63,020 bases of DNA from Flavobacteriaceae bacterium (GCA_002721275.1 PBJZ01000002.1:95284-158303); one strand, 5' to 3'. Numbered from the stretch's first letter, positions 43,311-52,886 are shown. Made by a program: numbers and translations. The notes: a model not told the origin generated them from the letters alone.

Positions 43311-44618
43311 ATGGCAAGTTTTAAGATAGAGGGTGGAAATATGCTATCGGGCTCAATAGTACCTCAAGGAGCAAAAAATGAAGCTCTGCAGGTATTGTGT
43401 GCTGTATTATTAACTAATAAAAAGATTGTAATAAGTAATCTTCCAGATATAATTGATGTAAATAATTTAATCTCTATTTTAAAAAAAATTGGAGTATCTA
43501 TAATCAAAATAAAAAGAGGATGTTTTGAATTTCAAACTAAAGATATAGATATTGAGTATTTAGAATCTGATCAATTTAATATTGATGGCAAAGCTTTAAG
43601 GGGTTCAATTATGCTGATTGGTCCATTACTTGGAAGATTCGGTTTTGGATGTATACCAAGACCAGGAGGCGATAAAATCGGTAGAAGAAGACTTGACACT
43701 CATTTTGATGCATTTATTAAGTTAGGTGCAGTTTTTAGTTATGATAAAGAAAAATATATTTATAAAGTAAAATCCAATGATCTTAAGGGCACTGAAATAC
43801 TTTTAGATGAACCCTCTGTTACTGGAACTGCAAATATTGTAATGGCCTCAGTTCTTGCTTCTGGAAAAACCATCATTTATAATGCAGCATGTGAACCATA
43901 TATACAACAATTATCAAAAATGTTAGTCTCCATGGGGGCAAAGATATCTGGAATTGGATCTAACCGACTCAGCATAACCGGTGTTAGAAAATTAAATGGT
44001 ACGTCCCATGAGCTTCTTCCTGATATGATAGAAATTGGAAGCTGGATTGGTCTTGCTGCGATGACAGGAAGTGAATTAAAAATTAAAAATGTTAAATGGA
44101 ATTATCTTGGGCAAATCCCATCAGTCTTCAGAAAGCTTGGTATAAAAATTCAAAAATTAGGTGATGATATTTTTATTCCCTCTCATAATGATGGATATGA
44201 AATTCAAAATTATATAGATGGATCTGTGATGACAATATCAGACGGACCTTGGCCAGGATTTACTCCTGATTTATTAAGTGTAGTCTTAGTAGTGGCAACT
44301 CAAGCCAGAGGTAGTCTTTTGATTCATCAAAAGATGTTCGAAAGCAGGTTATTTTTTGTTGATAAACTAATAGATATGGGTGCAAAAATAATTTTATGTG
44401 ATCCACACAGGGCGAATGTTATTGGACACGATTTTAAATCAAATCTTAAATCTACAGTAATGACATCTCCAGATATTAGAGCTGGAATTTCACTATTAAT
44501 TGCTGCTCTTTCAGCCAAAGGAACAAGTATTATCCACAACATAGAGCAGATAGATAGAGGCTATGAAAGTATTGATTCTCGACTCAGATCCTTAGGCGCT
44601 AAAATTCAAAGAATTTAA
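43311..44618 (+). CDS. murA: UDP-N-acetylglucosamine 1-carboxyvinyltransferase MurA
   Basis: MurA transfers enolpyruvyl from PEP to UDP-GlcNAc, the first committed step of peptidoglycan synthesis. The 435-residue protein has the inverted alpha/beta barrel pattern with VPQGAKNEALQ near 17 (catalytic Lys), the active-site loop RPGGDKIGRRRLDTHF near 117-132, EPSVTGTANIVMAS near 168 and FTPDLLSVVLVV near 320. The loop residue that is Cys115 in E. coli and is alkylated by fosfomycin is Asp121 here, which in other bacteria gives natural resistance. Its stop interlocks with the SDR gene stop in TTAA at 44615-44618. Confidence 0.94.
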   Translation: MASFKIEGGNMLSGSIVPQGAKNEALQVLCAVLLTNKKIVISNLPDIIDVNNLISILKKIGVSIIKIKRGCFEFQTKDIDIEYLESDQFNIDGKALRGSIMLIGPLLGRFGFGCIPRPGGDKIGRRRLDTHFDAFIKLGAVFSYDKEKYIYKVKSNDLKGTEILLDEPSVTGTANIVMASVLASGKTIIYNAACEPYIQQLSKMLVSMGAKISGIGSNRLSITGVRKLNGTSHELLPDMIEIGSWIGLAAMTGSELKIKNVKWNYLGQIPSVFRKLGIKIQKLGDDIFIPSHNDGYEIQNYIDGSVMTISDGPWPGFTPDLLSVVLVVATQARGSLLIHQKMFESRLFFVDKLIDMGAKIILCDPHRANVIGHDFKSNLKSTVMTSPDIRAGISLLIAALSAKGTSIIHNIEQIDRGYESIDSRLRSLGAKIQRI

Positions 44619-45307
44619 ACTTTTAGAGTTCCAATTCCGCCATCAACTCCAATTATTTGTCCAGTTATCCATGAAGAATTAAGTAAAAGATAAACTGCAG
44701 TATTTGCGAGTTCTTCCGGTGACCCAACTTTCTTTAGAGGGTGTCTATCCATTGCTCTTTCCATTTTAGATTCACTATTTAAAAATTTTTCAGCAAGAGG
44801 TGTATTAACAAGTGATGGAGCAATGGCATTTATCGAAACTTTTGGGGCTAATTCAGCGGCTAAAGATCTGGTTAAACCTTCAATTGCACCTTTTGAAACA
44901 GCAATTGATGAATGAAATGGCATACCTGTTTGAACTGCGACAGTACTAAATAAAACAATACTTGAATGATCTGCATTATTTAAATTTTTTAATACTGCAC
45001 TTATTGTTTTAATCGCTCCCATAACATTTAAATTAAAATCTTCAACAAATGTTTCCGGTTTAAGCCCCCTAAAAGGTCTTAGGTTAATTGATCCCGGACA
45101 GTACACTAATCCGTCCAGAGAATCGGGAAGGAGAGAAGGGTCGAGGGAATCTTTGGTTACATCAATTTTTATAAATTTATGGTCTAAAGATTCAATAGAT
45201 TCGTTGGTTCTGCTGGCAACAAAAATATTATGTTCTTTGTTTAATTTTCTTACTATTTCAAGTCCAATTCCTGAACTTCCACCGATTATAAGTATATTTT
45301 TTTTCAT
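44615..45307 (-). CDS. SDR-family oxidoreductase-like protein lacking the catalytic Tyr
   Basis: A 230-residue Rossmann-fold protein of the short-chain dehydrogenase family. The nucleotide motif GGSSGIGLEIV is at 9-19, NLNVMGA (Asn94) and VLFSTVAVQTG (Ser121) are present, and the C-terminal NAIAPSLVNTPLA and WITGQIIGVDGG are typical. The Tyr-x3-Lys motif is Ile135-x3-Lys139, so the general acid is missing. Such variants occur in related flavobacterial proteins, as far as I recall; substrate unknown. It starts inside the last codons of the SRPBCC gene (4-base ATGA overlap), so the two form one unit. Confidence 0.85.
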   Translation of the reverse strand: MKKNILIIGGSSGIGLEIVRKLNKEHNIFVASRTNESIESLDHKFIKIDVTKDSLDPSLLPDSLDGLVYCPGSINLRPFRGLKPETFVEDFNLNVMGAIKTISAVLKNLNNADHSSIVLFSTVAVQTGMPFHSSIAVSKGAIEGLTRSLAAELAPKVSINAIAPSLVNTPLAEKFLNSESKMERAMDRHPLKKVGSPEELANTAVYLLLNSSWITGQIIGVDGGIGTLKV

Positions 45308-45813
45308 ATAATTTTATTTAAAGATTCATTTCTTGTGTATGACTCTGTTTTATCAAACTCACCAAATATTTCAATTAGTTTTTTATACCTGTAATTAAAA
45401 ATTTCATCCAACTTGGGCTTAACGATGATGGGATGTGCTATCTGACCAATAACTCCAAAAGGTAGTTTGTAATGGATAATATCATCCATTACTATTCCAC
45501 CATTAATTTCTTTTATGAAATGTTTATGATGCCACAGAGCGTAGGGGCCAAATCTTTGTTCATCAACAAAATATTTTTCATCAATCACATGTGTAATTTC
45601 TGTAACCCATTTCACAGGAATGCCCAATAACGGACTTACCTGATATTCAATAATTTGACCTGGAAAAATTTTTTTATCATCACCATCAATAATTTTAAAC
45701 CCCATATATTTAGGAGTAATTATTTTTAAATTTGATGGATCAGAAAAAAAATCCCATGCTTTCTTTTTTGATATTGGTATCTTTTGAGAGGATTTTTTTT
45801 GATAGATCTTCAT
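45304..45813 (-). CDS. SRPBCC family protein
   Basis: A 169-residue protein of the START-like/SRPBCC superfamily, with an N-terminal strand and helix (IPISKKKAWDFFSDPSNLKI, cited in part), a central PVKWVTEITHVIDEKYFVDEQ and YALWHHKHFIKEINGG segment, and a DIIHYKLPFGVIGQIAHPII region. These proteins bind hydrophobic ligands; none is known here. The start is ATG at 45813: an upstream alternative would lie across the putative -7 box at 45823-45830. It is cotranscribed with the SDR gene. Confidence 0.82.
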   Translation of the reverse strand: MKIYQKKSSQKIPISKKKAWDFFSDPSNLKIITPKYMGFKIIDGDDKKIFPGQIIEYQVSPLLGIPVKWVTEITHVIDEKYFVDEQRFGPYALWHHKHFIKEINGGIVMDDIIHYKLPFGVIGQIAHPIIVKPKLDEIFNYRYKKLIEIFGEFDKTESYTRNESLNKII

Positions 45814-45822
45814 AAAACAATA

Positions 45823-45830
45823 CAAATATA
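45823..45830 (-). promoter_or_regulatory. Putative -7 promoter element of the SRPBCC-SDR pair
   Basis: The minus strand reads TATATTTG, matching TAnnTTTG, and ends 9 bases before ATG 45813. Its position excludes starts further upstream. Confidence 0.45.
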
Positions 45831-45924
45831 ATTAACTGTTTTTAATTTTAAATTAAAATCAAATTTGTTGTTTGTAATCAAATTAATTAATTACTAATTT
45901 TAAAGTATCCAAAAAACACTTGAT

Positions 45925-46761
45925 ATGAAAAATTATTTTTTATTATTAATCGTAAGCTCATTTTTTGTTGAGGCTCAGGTAGTTTCGCCTCAAGCTAGTC
46001 CATTTTCAACTGTCACACAAGTTGTTGGTCTTACTGAAATTAAAATTGAATACTCTAGGCCTTCCATGAAAGGAAGAAAGATCATTGGAAATATTGTTCC
46101 ATATGGTGAATTATGGAGAACAGGCGCAAATGCAAATACTAAAGTTACTTTTTCTGATCCGGTCACTATTTCAGGAAAAATAATACCTCAAGGAACATAT
46201 GCATTATATACTCGCCCGGGCAAAACGATGTGGGAAATCTTTTTTTATAGTAAAAGCGATAACTGGTCTCTTCCAAAAGAGTGGGATTCAAGTCAAGTTG
46301 CTGTTGTTTCAGAATCACCCGTTTTTAACTCTGTCGATAGGTTTGAGTCATTTAGTATTCAAATTCAAAATATAACAAGTAATGATGCTGATCTAATTAT
46401 TGCTTGGGAAAATACTATAGTCAGAACAAATATTAAGGTCCCAACTGCTAAAAAAACTCTTGAATCTATTAAAAAGACATTGGCAAACAATCCAAAAGCT
46501 GAAGACTATTATAAAGCAGCAGTATATTATTTGAATAGTGATATAGACTTAGATAAAGCAAAAAAATGGATGGAAATAGCAGTTGAAAAAGGCAATAATA
46601 AATATTATCATCTTAGACAGTATTCTTTAATTCTAGCAGCTTTAGGTGATAAAAAATCTGCTGTAAAAGTAGCCAGAAATTCATATGAACTAGCTGATAA
46701 GGCTGGAAATAAAGATTATTTAAAAATGAATAAAGAGTCCATAGAAAAATGGTCTAAATAA
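45925..46761 (+). CDS. DUF2911 exported protein
   Basis: A 278-residue exported protein. Signal peptide (YFLLLIVSSFFVEAQ) then the DUF2911 domain at about 20-165, recognised from YSRPSMKGRKIIGNIVPYGE, LWRTGANANTKVTF and GTYALYTRPG (cited as separate blocks). The C-terminal 100 residues are helical with TPR-like spacing (AEDYYKAAVYYLNSDIDLDK and NNKYYHLRQYSLILAALGDK). The family is common in Bacteroidota and its function is unknown. It lies alone between the divergent SRPBCC gene and the convergent symporter gene. Confidence 0.85.
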   Translation: MKNYFLLLIVSSFFVEAQVVSPQASPFSTVTQVVGLTEIKIEYSRPSMKGRKIIGNIVPYGELWRTGANANTKVTFSDPVTISGKIIPQGTYALYTRPGKTMWEIFFYSKSDNWSLPKEWDSSQVAVVSESPVFNSVDRFESFSIQIQNITSNDADLIIAWENTIVRTNIKVPTAKKTLESIKKTLANNPKAEDYYKAAVYYLNSDIDLDKAKKWMEIAVEKGNNKYYHLRQYSLILAALGDKKSAVKVARNSYELADKAGNKDYLKMNKESIEKWSK

Positions 46762-46783
46762 ATTTAAATAAAGTTCTTTTAAA

Positions 46784-48451
46784 CTAATTATTTTTTTTGA
46801 AGAATGTTATTTGAATAATCATTGAAAACAATACTGTTAAAAAAGCACCTACTATATTTAACCACAAATAACCAAACAAATCGATATAGTAGAATGATAT
46901 TACAATTATTTCCGAGATAATAGCAGCAAAAAATACTGGATTACTTTTAATTTTTTTAATAAAAATTGCGACTAAAAATATCCCTAATATTGTTCCATAA
47001 AAAATTGAACCAATAATATTCACTAATTGAATTAAATTTTCAAATAAGTTACCAGTTAGTGCAAAGATTATTGCTATCACACCCCAAATCAATGTGAATA
47101 ATTTTGCCATGTTTACATAATGAATTTGTGTCAAATTTGGCCTATGTCTTTTATATAAATCAACTAGAGCTGTGGCGGACAGAGCATTTAATTCAGATGC
47201 AGTAGAACTCATTGCGGCCGCTAAAATAACTGCCAAAAGTAAACCTATTAATCCGTTTGGTAAATAATTGATTATGAAAGTTATAAATATATAATCTCTA
47301 TCGTTTGTTGAAGAAAAAGAATTATTTTTTACAATTAAATTTTTGGCTTTTTTTCTTTTATCGTTACTACTTTTATTTAACTCAGTGTATTTGTTTTTGA
47401 GTATAGAATTGTTAAAAAAATTAGCCTTGATTAATATTTCATGTTTTTTATTTTCTAATATTTTAAACTCATTCTCCACAACTAAAAATTGATTCGCGTA
47501 TTTGGATTTTTTTATTTCAGTAACATTTTTTGGATTAAAATGAATTGGAGGCGTTTCATACTGATAAAAAACAAAAATTATTATACCCAGTAGTAGTATA
47601 AAAAATTGAAAAGGGATCTTTAGAAACCCATTCATTATCAAACCAATTTGGCTCTCCTTTAATGATTTACCAGATAAATATCTTTGAACTTGACTTTGAT
47701 CAGTTCCAAAATAAGAAAGCGCCAAAAACAACCCACCTGTAATACCACTCCAGAAAGTGTATCTACTTTTTAGATCTAATTCGAAATTTAAAATATTTAA
47801 TTTTTCATTGTAACTTGCTAGTTTAATGATATCTGTAAAATTGATATCCTTGGGTATTTTGTCAACAGCAACAACAAATGCAGAAATTAATCCTATAATT
47901 ATCAGTAGCATTTGTTGTTTGTGAGTTACATTAACTGCGTTTGTCCCCCCCAATAATGTGTAAAAAATAACAACAAAACCAATTATCACAACTAATATTT
48001 TTAGATTCCATCCAAGTACAACACTAAGAATTATTGCAGGTGCATATATTGTAATTCCAGCCGCGAGTCCTCTTTGTATTAGAAATAAAATTGCGGTTAA
48101 TGTTCTGGTTTTTAAATCAAATCTATTTTCTAAAAATTCATATGCTGTATAAACCTTTAACTTTTTATAAACTGGTAAGAAAAACATGCATATTATTATC
48201 ATTGCAAAGGGTAGACCAAAGTAAAATTGTATAAAACCCATTCCTTGATCATATGCCTGTCCTGGTGTGGATAGAAATGTGATTGCACTTGCTTGTGTCG
48301 CCATAACAGATAAACCAATAGTCCACCACCTGGATTTATTATCACCCTTTAAATATGATTTAACAGATAAGTGTTTATTATTTTTCCAAACCCCGTATAA
48401 AGCTATAAAAACAAGTGTTCCAATTAAAAAAAACCAATCAATTTTATACAT
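46784..48451 (-). CDS. Sodium:solute symporter (SSS family)
   Basis: A 555-residue membrane protein with about 13 hydrophobic segments. Family features are the N-terminal WWTIGLSVMATQASAITFLS near 43 with Na+-site residues, the segment YFGTDQSQVQRYLSGKSLKES near 247 (cited in part) and LAAAMSSTASELNALSATA near 410. A lysine-rich insertion of about 70 residues at 305-385 interrupts the loop before the conserved Na+-binding helix. Substrate unknown. It is downstream of a PIG-L deacetylase gene on the same strand, a recurrent flavobacterial neighbour, so a sugar or amino-sugar is conceivable but unproven. Confidence 0.88.
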   Translation of the reverse strand: MYKIDWFFLIGTLVFIALYGVWKNNKHLSVKSYLKGDNKSRWWTIGLSVMATQASAITFLSTPGQAYDQGMGFIQFYFGLPFAMIIICMFFLPVYKKLKVYTAYEFLENRFDLKTRTLTAILFLIQRGLAAGITIYAPAIILSVVLGWNLKILVVIIGFVVIFYTLLGGTNAVNVTHKQQMLLIIIGLISAFVVAVDKIPKDINFTDIIKLASYNEKLNILNFELDLKSRYTFWSGITGGLFLALSYFGTDQSQVQRYLSGKSLKESQIGLIMNGFLKIPFQFFILLLGIIIFVFYQYETPPIHFNPKNVTEIKKSKYANQFLVVENEFKILENKKHEILIKANFFNNSILKNKYTELNKSSNDKRKKAKNLIVKNNSFSSTNDRDYIFITFIINYLPNGLIGLLLAVILAAAMSSTASELNALSATALVDLYKRHRPNLTQIHYVNMAKLFTLIWGVIAIIFALTGNLFENLIQLVNIIGSIFYGTILGIFLVAIFIKKIKSNPVFFAAIISEIIVISFYYIDLFGYLWLNIVGAFLTVLFSMIIQITFFKKNN

Positions 48452-48526
48452 TATTTAAAATTTATCATCAGTAAGTAGAATAAAAACCAGTATAAAAAAT
48501 TAACTAATATTAGAATTAAATAAATT

Positions 48527-51010
48527 TTATTGTTTATCATCTGAATGTCCGTAATTAATTAGATTAACAAACAGCCTTATCGCTCCTGGGACACCTGACG
48601 GAAGTTGTCTAAAAAAACTTATACCTGTATATACAATTTTTCCTCTGCCAAAAGATGCACTTAGAAGACTTCCCCTTGTATTAAAGTCGTTATCAAAAAA
48701 CTCTATATGAGCATTGAATTTATCACTCCATTTGTTAGGAAAATACAATCCTCGCTCTTGAACCCAATCTTTAAAATCAAATTCATCAATTTTGTTTGGA
48801 TAATTGAAAATAGGATGAGATTTATTTAAAATTTTAAATCTTGAATTTTCATCAGTGACTCTATCTCTAGATAATTTTAATTCGAATGGCGTAATTTCAT
48901 TTGTTATTAAATTTCTTGAGGTATTGTATTGAATGATTAATGTTCCTCCATTTTTCGCGTAATCCCAAAGAACTTTATTTTTAATACTTAGATTACTCAC
49001 AACATTAAAAGCCCTTATTCCTAGAATTATTGTCTTAAGATCTTTAATATTTTCATATGTTATTTCTGATGCTTTAATTTCTACTACATCAATTCCAATA
49101 TTTTTTAAGGTCTCTGGGATTTTATCACCAGCACCCATTATATAACCAACTTTAAAAATATTATTTTTTAAGCTTAATCTGTGGGCTTTTGATAGGGATG
49201 GCTTAACAATAAATTGTTTTGTTATGTGTTCATAATCAACATCATTTAAGCTATTAGAATAAGTTTTATTTTTTATTTTGACAATTGGTTTAATTATTCC
49301 AAAGTTATTCTGATTGTCAGGTGAGACAGCAAAAGTATAATTCTTTTTCTGTCCAATTTTTTTATGATTTATAATAAAGCTTTCAGGATCAGATTTCCAG
49401 CCTGAGGGGAGATTTAGAGATAAATTTCCTTCAATGCCATTATCATGACCGATTACAGAGGTATAAATATTTTTTGGTTTTGAATCATAAAACATATAAA
49501 CTTCTTGGTCTAAATTTACTGTTACTTTAGGTACCAAAGTAAATGGAATAACCACTTCACCTTTAACAGGGTCGTTATATCTGTGATAGGGATTTACTTT
49601 TAAATTAATTTCTAACCCTTCTATTTCAATATTCAAATTTACATAGGTTGAATTTGAATTTTCGGATTGGGTAGAGATTTTATCATTTTCTGTATTAAAC
49701 ATGCCTATGTCACCAGTAGATAATAACCAATAGGGTGTATTTATATCATTAGCCAATCTAATTTTGAGTTTTTTTTCAAATAAAGTATTTTCCGACAAAA
49801 TTGAATTAATTGGAATAGATTTTTTATTCACTACAATGCTTTTTAACAGTAAATTAATTTTTGATGGATTTACAATTTTAAAATTAAAAATATTCGAACT
49901 TCCAGGCGTTCCTATAGCAATATCTGAATTGAGCTGAATGTTTAATCCCAAACAATCAATTATAATTTTTTTTAGTTCATTAATTTTTTTCATCTTCCAA
50001 TACCCATTCTCTAATTTGTCTATATTTTTATATATGTTTAAGAGTTCTGAGATATTCTTTTCAGGATTTATAAAATTGAAGTTATCCAAAAGATTTTTGA
50101 TTAATACATCGATTTTTTTTCCACCTTGAATTCTATTCCAGCTTATATCGATTCCCTCGAAAGGGTTATTTGAGGTTGTCTTTTTTCCTTTGATTAACTC
50201 AAGATATCCCCACTTTGGACCGCCAGGAATAGCTGATCTGCCAAAGCCCTGAGATTTATGTTGACTTCTACTTTCGGCTGAGATTTCATCATATGTTTTA
50301 CCTATCATACTGTTATATTCACCAAAATCAAATTTTAAAAAACTTTTTTTATTTATTTTGGAAAATGCATTTTTACTTCCATAAAAAAACCAGGAAACAT
50401 TTAAAAATAATCTTTTTGGCTCCCATGTGGAAAGTGTATTTAATTGATCTGGAAAAACATCTTTATTTGCAGATAAATCAAAAGCAATATCACTCAGTAT
50501 AGCGGAACTTGTGTGATGTCCGTGCGTGTTTCCTGATGTTCTATGATCAAATCTATTTATTATTATATCTGGTTGAATGGTTCTTATGTGACCTACGATT
50601 TCATATATTAGTTTTTTTTTATTCCAAATATTTAATGTTTCATTTGGGTTTTTTGAATAACCAAAATCCTTGGCGCTGGTAAATAATTGCATGGCGCCGT
50701 CAATTTTTCTTGCTTCCATTAGCTCTTGTGTTCTAATGACACCTAATTCATCTCTTAATTCAGGACCTATTAAATTTTGTCCACCATCACCTCGTGTCAA
50801 AGAGAGATATGTTGTTTCAACTTGATACTTATTTGAAAAATATGAAATTAAACTTGTATTTTCATCATCTGGATGAGCTCCTATATGAAGTAAACTACCG
50901 AGAACATTAAGTTTTTTTAAATTGGAATAAATCTCAGAACTATTTTGAGATATAGCCGTCTGAAAAATTAAAAGTATTACTAATAAGATATGATGAAAAC
51001 TTATCTTCAT
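48527..51010 (-). CDS. PIG-L family deacetylase, large exported form
   Basis: An 827-residue exported protein. A signal peptide (ILLVILLIFQTAISQ) is followed by the PIG-L/LmbE zinc deacetylase domain at about 35-290, with GAHPDDE at 44-50, RDELGVIRTQELMEA near 86 and the HGHHTSS histidines near 164. The central part is beta-rich, and the C-terminal 200 residues resemble a glutamine-amidotransferase-like fold (IILGIRAFNVVS, then WDYAKNGGTLIIQYN). PIG-L enzymes remove acetyl groups from N-acetyl sugars. The substrate is unknown; the symporter gene follows downstream. Confidence 0.88.
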   Translation of the reverse strand: MKISFHHILLVILLIFQTAISQNSSEIYSNLKKLNVLGSLLHIGAHPDDENTSLISYFSNKYQVETTYLSLTRGDGGQNLIGPELRDELGVIRTQELMEARKIDGAMQLFTSAKDFGYSKNPNETLNIWNKKKLIYEIVGHIRTIQPDIIINRFDHRTSGNTHGHHTSSAILSDIAFDLSANKDVFPDQLNTLSTWEPKRLFLNVSWFFYGSKNAFSKINKKSFLKFDFGEYNSMIGKTYDEISAESRSQHKSQGFGRSAIPGGPKWGYLELIKGKKTTSNNPFEGIDISWNRIQGGKKIDVLIKNLLDNFNFINPEKNISELLNIYKNIDKLENGYWKMKKINELKKIIIDCLGLNIQLNSDIAIGTPGSSNIFNFKIVNPSKINLLLKSIVVNKKSIPINSILSENTLFEKKLKIRLANDINTPYWLLSTGDIGMFNTENDKISTQSENSNSTYVNLNIEIEGLEINLKVNPYHRYNDPVKGEVVIPFTLVPKVTVNLDQEVYMFYDSKPKNIYTSVIGHDNGIEGNLSLNLPSGWKSDPESFIINHKKIGQKKNYTFAVSPDNQNNFGIIKPIVKIKNKTYSNSLNDVDYEHITKQFIVKPSLSKAHRLSLKNNIFKVGYIMGAGDKIPETLKNIGIDVVEIKASEITYENIKDLKTIILGIRAFNVVSNLSIKNKVLWDYAKNGGTLIIQYNTSRNLITNEITPFELKLSRDRVTDENSRFKILNKSHPIFNYPNKIDEFDFKDWVQERGLYFPNKWSDKFNAHIEFFDNDFNTRGSLLSASFGRGKIVYTGISFFRQLPSGVPGAIRLFVNLINYGHSDDKQ

Positions 51011-51032
51011 TTTTCCAAGGTAATATAATTAA

Positions 51033-51620
51033 TTATTTATTTGATGAAAGTTTTTCAATTTCATCTACAACTTCGCTAACTGGAAAACCAACAACATTTG
51101 AATAACTTCCTACAATTTTGGTGATACCTAATATTCCAATTGATTCTTGGATTGCGTATCCACCAGCTTTATCAAAGGGATTTTGTTCTTTTATGTAATC
51201 TTCAATAAGTGATTCACTAATTTCCTTAAAAGTCACTTTAGTTGTAACATCAATACATTTAAAGTTATCAAAAGTTAAAAACCCTACAGCAGTAATAACT
51301 TCGTGAGTTTTTCCTGAGAGAGATTTAAGCATTTCTTTCGCTTGATTTTTTGATTTTGGTTTTCCTAAACATTTATTTTGATGCCATACAATTGTGTCTG
51401 CAGTAATTACTATTTGATTTTTCTTAATTATTTTTTTGAAAGGACTAGCTTTTTTTGTTGCGATATACCTTGCAATTGAAGCACCTTTTAGATCCTTAGG
51501 ATATATTTCTTTTGTTTCAAAACTTTTGATTGTGAATGGTAAATCAATTAATTCAAAAAAAAACTTTCTTCGAGGAGAATTGGATGCTAATATGATTTCT
51601 TTATTTTTATTTAAATTCAT
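51033..51620 (-). CDS. maf: Maf-family nucleoside triphosphate pyrophosphatase
   Basis: A 195-residue Maf protein, which hydrolyses non-canonical or pyrimidine nucleoside triphosphates. It has the hallmark LASNSPRRKFFFEL at 11-24, the catalytic Asp in ITADTIVWHQ near 73, the LSGKTHEVITAV segment near 95 and DKAGGYAIQE near 150. The subfamily (dTTP/UTP-type versus m7GTP-type) is not decided here. It lies between the KdsC-like gene (1 base between genes) and the PIG-L gene on the same strand. Confidence 0.93.
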   Translation of the reverse strand: MNLNKNKEIILASNSPRRKFFFELIDLPFTIKSFETKEIYPKDLKGASIARYIATKKASPFKKIIKKNQIVITADTIVWHQNKCLGKPKSKNQAKEMLKSLSGKTHEVITAVGFLTFDNFKCIDVTTKVTFKEISESLIEDYIKEQNPFDKAGGYAIQESIGILGITKIVGSYSNVVGFPVSEVVDEIEKLSSNK

Positions 51621-51621
51621 T

Positions 51622-52137
51622 TTAGTTTTTAAAAATCCATTTATCTTGAACCCTGAGAACCTGTTCTATTATTTCCCTAACACAACCTTGGCCACCGTTT
51701 TTATGAGAGACATAATCTGAAATTGCCTTTACCTCGTGAGCAGCGTCTTGTGGACATGCACTTAGACCAACCTCCTTCATAACTGATATATCGGGAATAT
51801 CGTCACCCACATAAAGAATATTTTTTGGATTTAGATTATATTTCTTAATGTAATCATTAAAAGTACTTATTTTATTGTGTGAACCCAGGTAAATATTTGA
51901 AATACCTAATGAAATTAATCTTTTCTTTACTGCCTTATTTGTTCCACCTGTGATGATTGATATATTATAACCACTATCAACAGCAAATTTCATTGCAAAG
52001 CCGTCTTTTATGTTCATACGTCTTAACATTTCTCCATTTGAGTCAATCAAAACAGTACCGTCAGTTAAAACTCCATCTACATCAAAAATAAATGTATTTA
52101 TGTCTCTTAATTTGATCTTATAGCTTTCACTTTTCAT
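51622..52137 (-). CDS. kdsC: KdsC-like HAD phosphatase (3-deoxy-D-manno-octulosonate 8-phosphate phosphatase)
   Basis: A 171-residue HAD phosphatase of the capless C0 type. Catalytic motif I is FDVDGVLTDG at 18-27, motif II is in SIITGGTNKAV near 58, and motif III is YVGDDIPDISVM near 108. Size and the KDGFAMK segment match KdsC, which makes KDO for lipopolysaccharide. It overlaps the DUF2520 gene by 11 bases and precedes maf, an arrangement I know from flavobacteria. A related sugar-phosphate substrate cannot be excluded, since no other kds genes adjoin. Confidence 0.87.
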   Translation of the reverse strand: MKSESYKIKLRDINTFIFDVDGVLTDGTVLIDSNGEMLRRMNIKDGFAMKFAVDSGYNISIITGGTNKAVKKRLISLGISNIYLGSHNKISTFNDYIKKYNLNPKNILYVGDDIPDISVMKEVGLSACPQDAAHEVKAISDYVSHKNGGQGCVREIIEQVLRVQDKWIFKN

Positions 52138-52873
52138 AATTTTTTTGAATTGATTTTGTTATGATTTTATATAAACTTTTATCATCCGAGTTTTTAATAA
52201 GACTTGAATGTAATTTTAGTGTATTTATGTCATTTCTGAGTGCAGGCCCAGTTTGAACCTTATCGGGATTTTGACTTATCGCTTGGTCAACTGTTTTTTT
52301 TAATATAGGCTCCATTAATGAAAATGAAATATTATTTTCAATACATATTTTTTTCCCTTTTGAAATCATATGATTAACAAAATTATTAATCCATACTGCT
52401 GAAAGGTGGACGTTAGCCCTTTGATTAGAATCTAAACATTTAAATGTTCCATGAAGATTCTTAACTAATTTTTTTAATATTTTTAAATCGCTTGTTTTTT
52501 TGGATTCAATACAAAAAGGTATGTTTTTAAAACTAAAATCTATTTGTTTAGTTATGGTTTGCACCGGAAAAATTACACCTCCTCTTTCAAAATCATGAAA
52601 CACGTCAATTGGGGTTGCTCCTGAGCAGTGAATTACAAAATATTGTTTATTAATGTAATTTAGTATATCTGATATAGAATCATCAGAGACCGCAATAATG
52701 AATAAATCTGCTTTTTTAATTTCCGATAACTTGTTTATCGACTTATTATTAAAATTTTTATTTTTCCAATTTCTTCCATACCACTGAAGTAATTTAAAAT
52801 CTTGAGCTTTCTCCAACGCAATTGAAAAATTGAATCCCAAATTACCATTACCAATTATAGTTACATCATACAT
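52127..52873 (-). CDS. Rossmann-like DUF2520 domain protein
   Basis: A 248-residue protein with an N-terminal Rossmann fold (TIIGNGNLGFNFSIALEKA near 5, then LFIIAVSDDSISDIL near 60) and a C-terminal helical DUF2520 domain (about 120-245), with AVWINNFVNHM and LMEPILKKTVDQAI. The organisation resembles F420- or NADP-dependent ketopantoate-reductase-like oxidoreductases; the reaction is unknown. I use ATG at 52873: a TTG six codons upstream would overlap the putative promoter box at 52879-52886. It heads the run DUF2520-kdsC-maf-PIG-L. Confidence 0.82.
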   Translation of the reverse strand: MYDVTIIGNGNLGFNFSIALEKAQDFKLLQWYGRNWKNKNFNNKSINKLSEIKKADLFIIAVSDDSISDILNYINKQYFVIHCSGATPIDVFHDFERGGVIFPVQTITKQIDFSFKNIPFCIESKKTSDLKILKKLVKNLHGTFKCLDSNQRANVHLSAVWINNFVNHMISKGKKICIENNISFSLMEPILKKTVDQAISQNPDKVQTGPALRNDINTLKLHSSLIKNSDDKSLYKIITKSIQKNYEK

Positions 52874-52878
52874 AATTT

Positions 52879-52886
52879 CAAATTTA
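52879..52886 (-). promoter_or_regulatory. Putative -7 promoter element of the DUF2520-kdsC-maf run
   Basis: The minus strand reads TAAATTTG, matching TAnnTTTG, and ends just 5 bases before ATG 52873, the shortest distance in the window. Confidence 0.45.
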
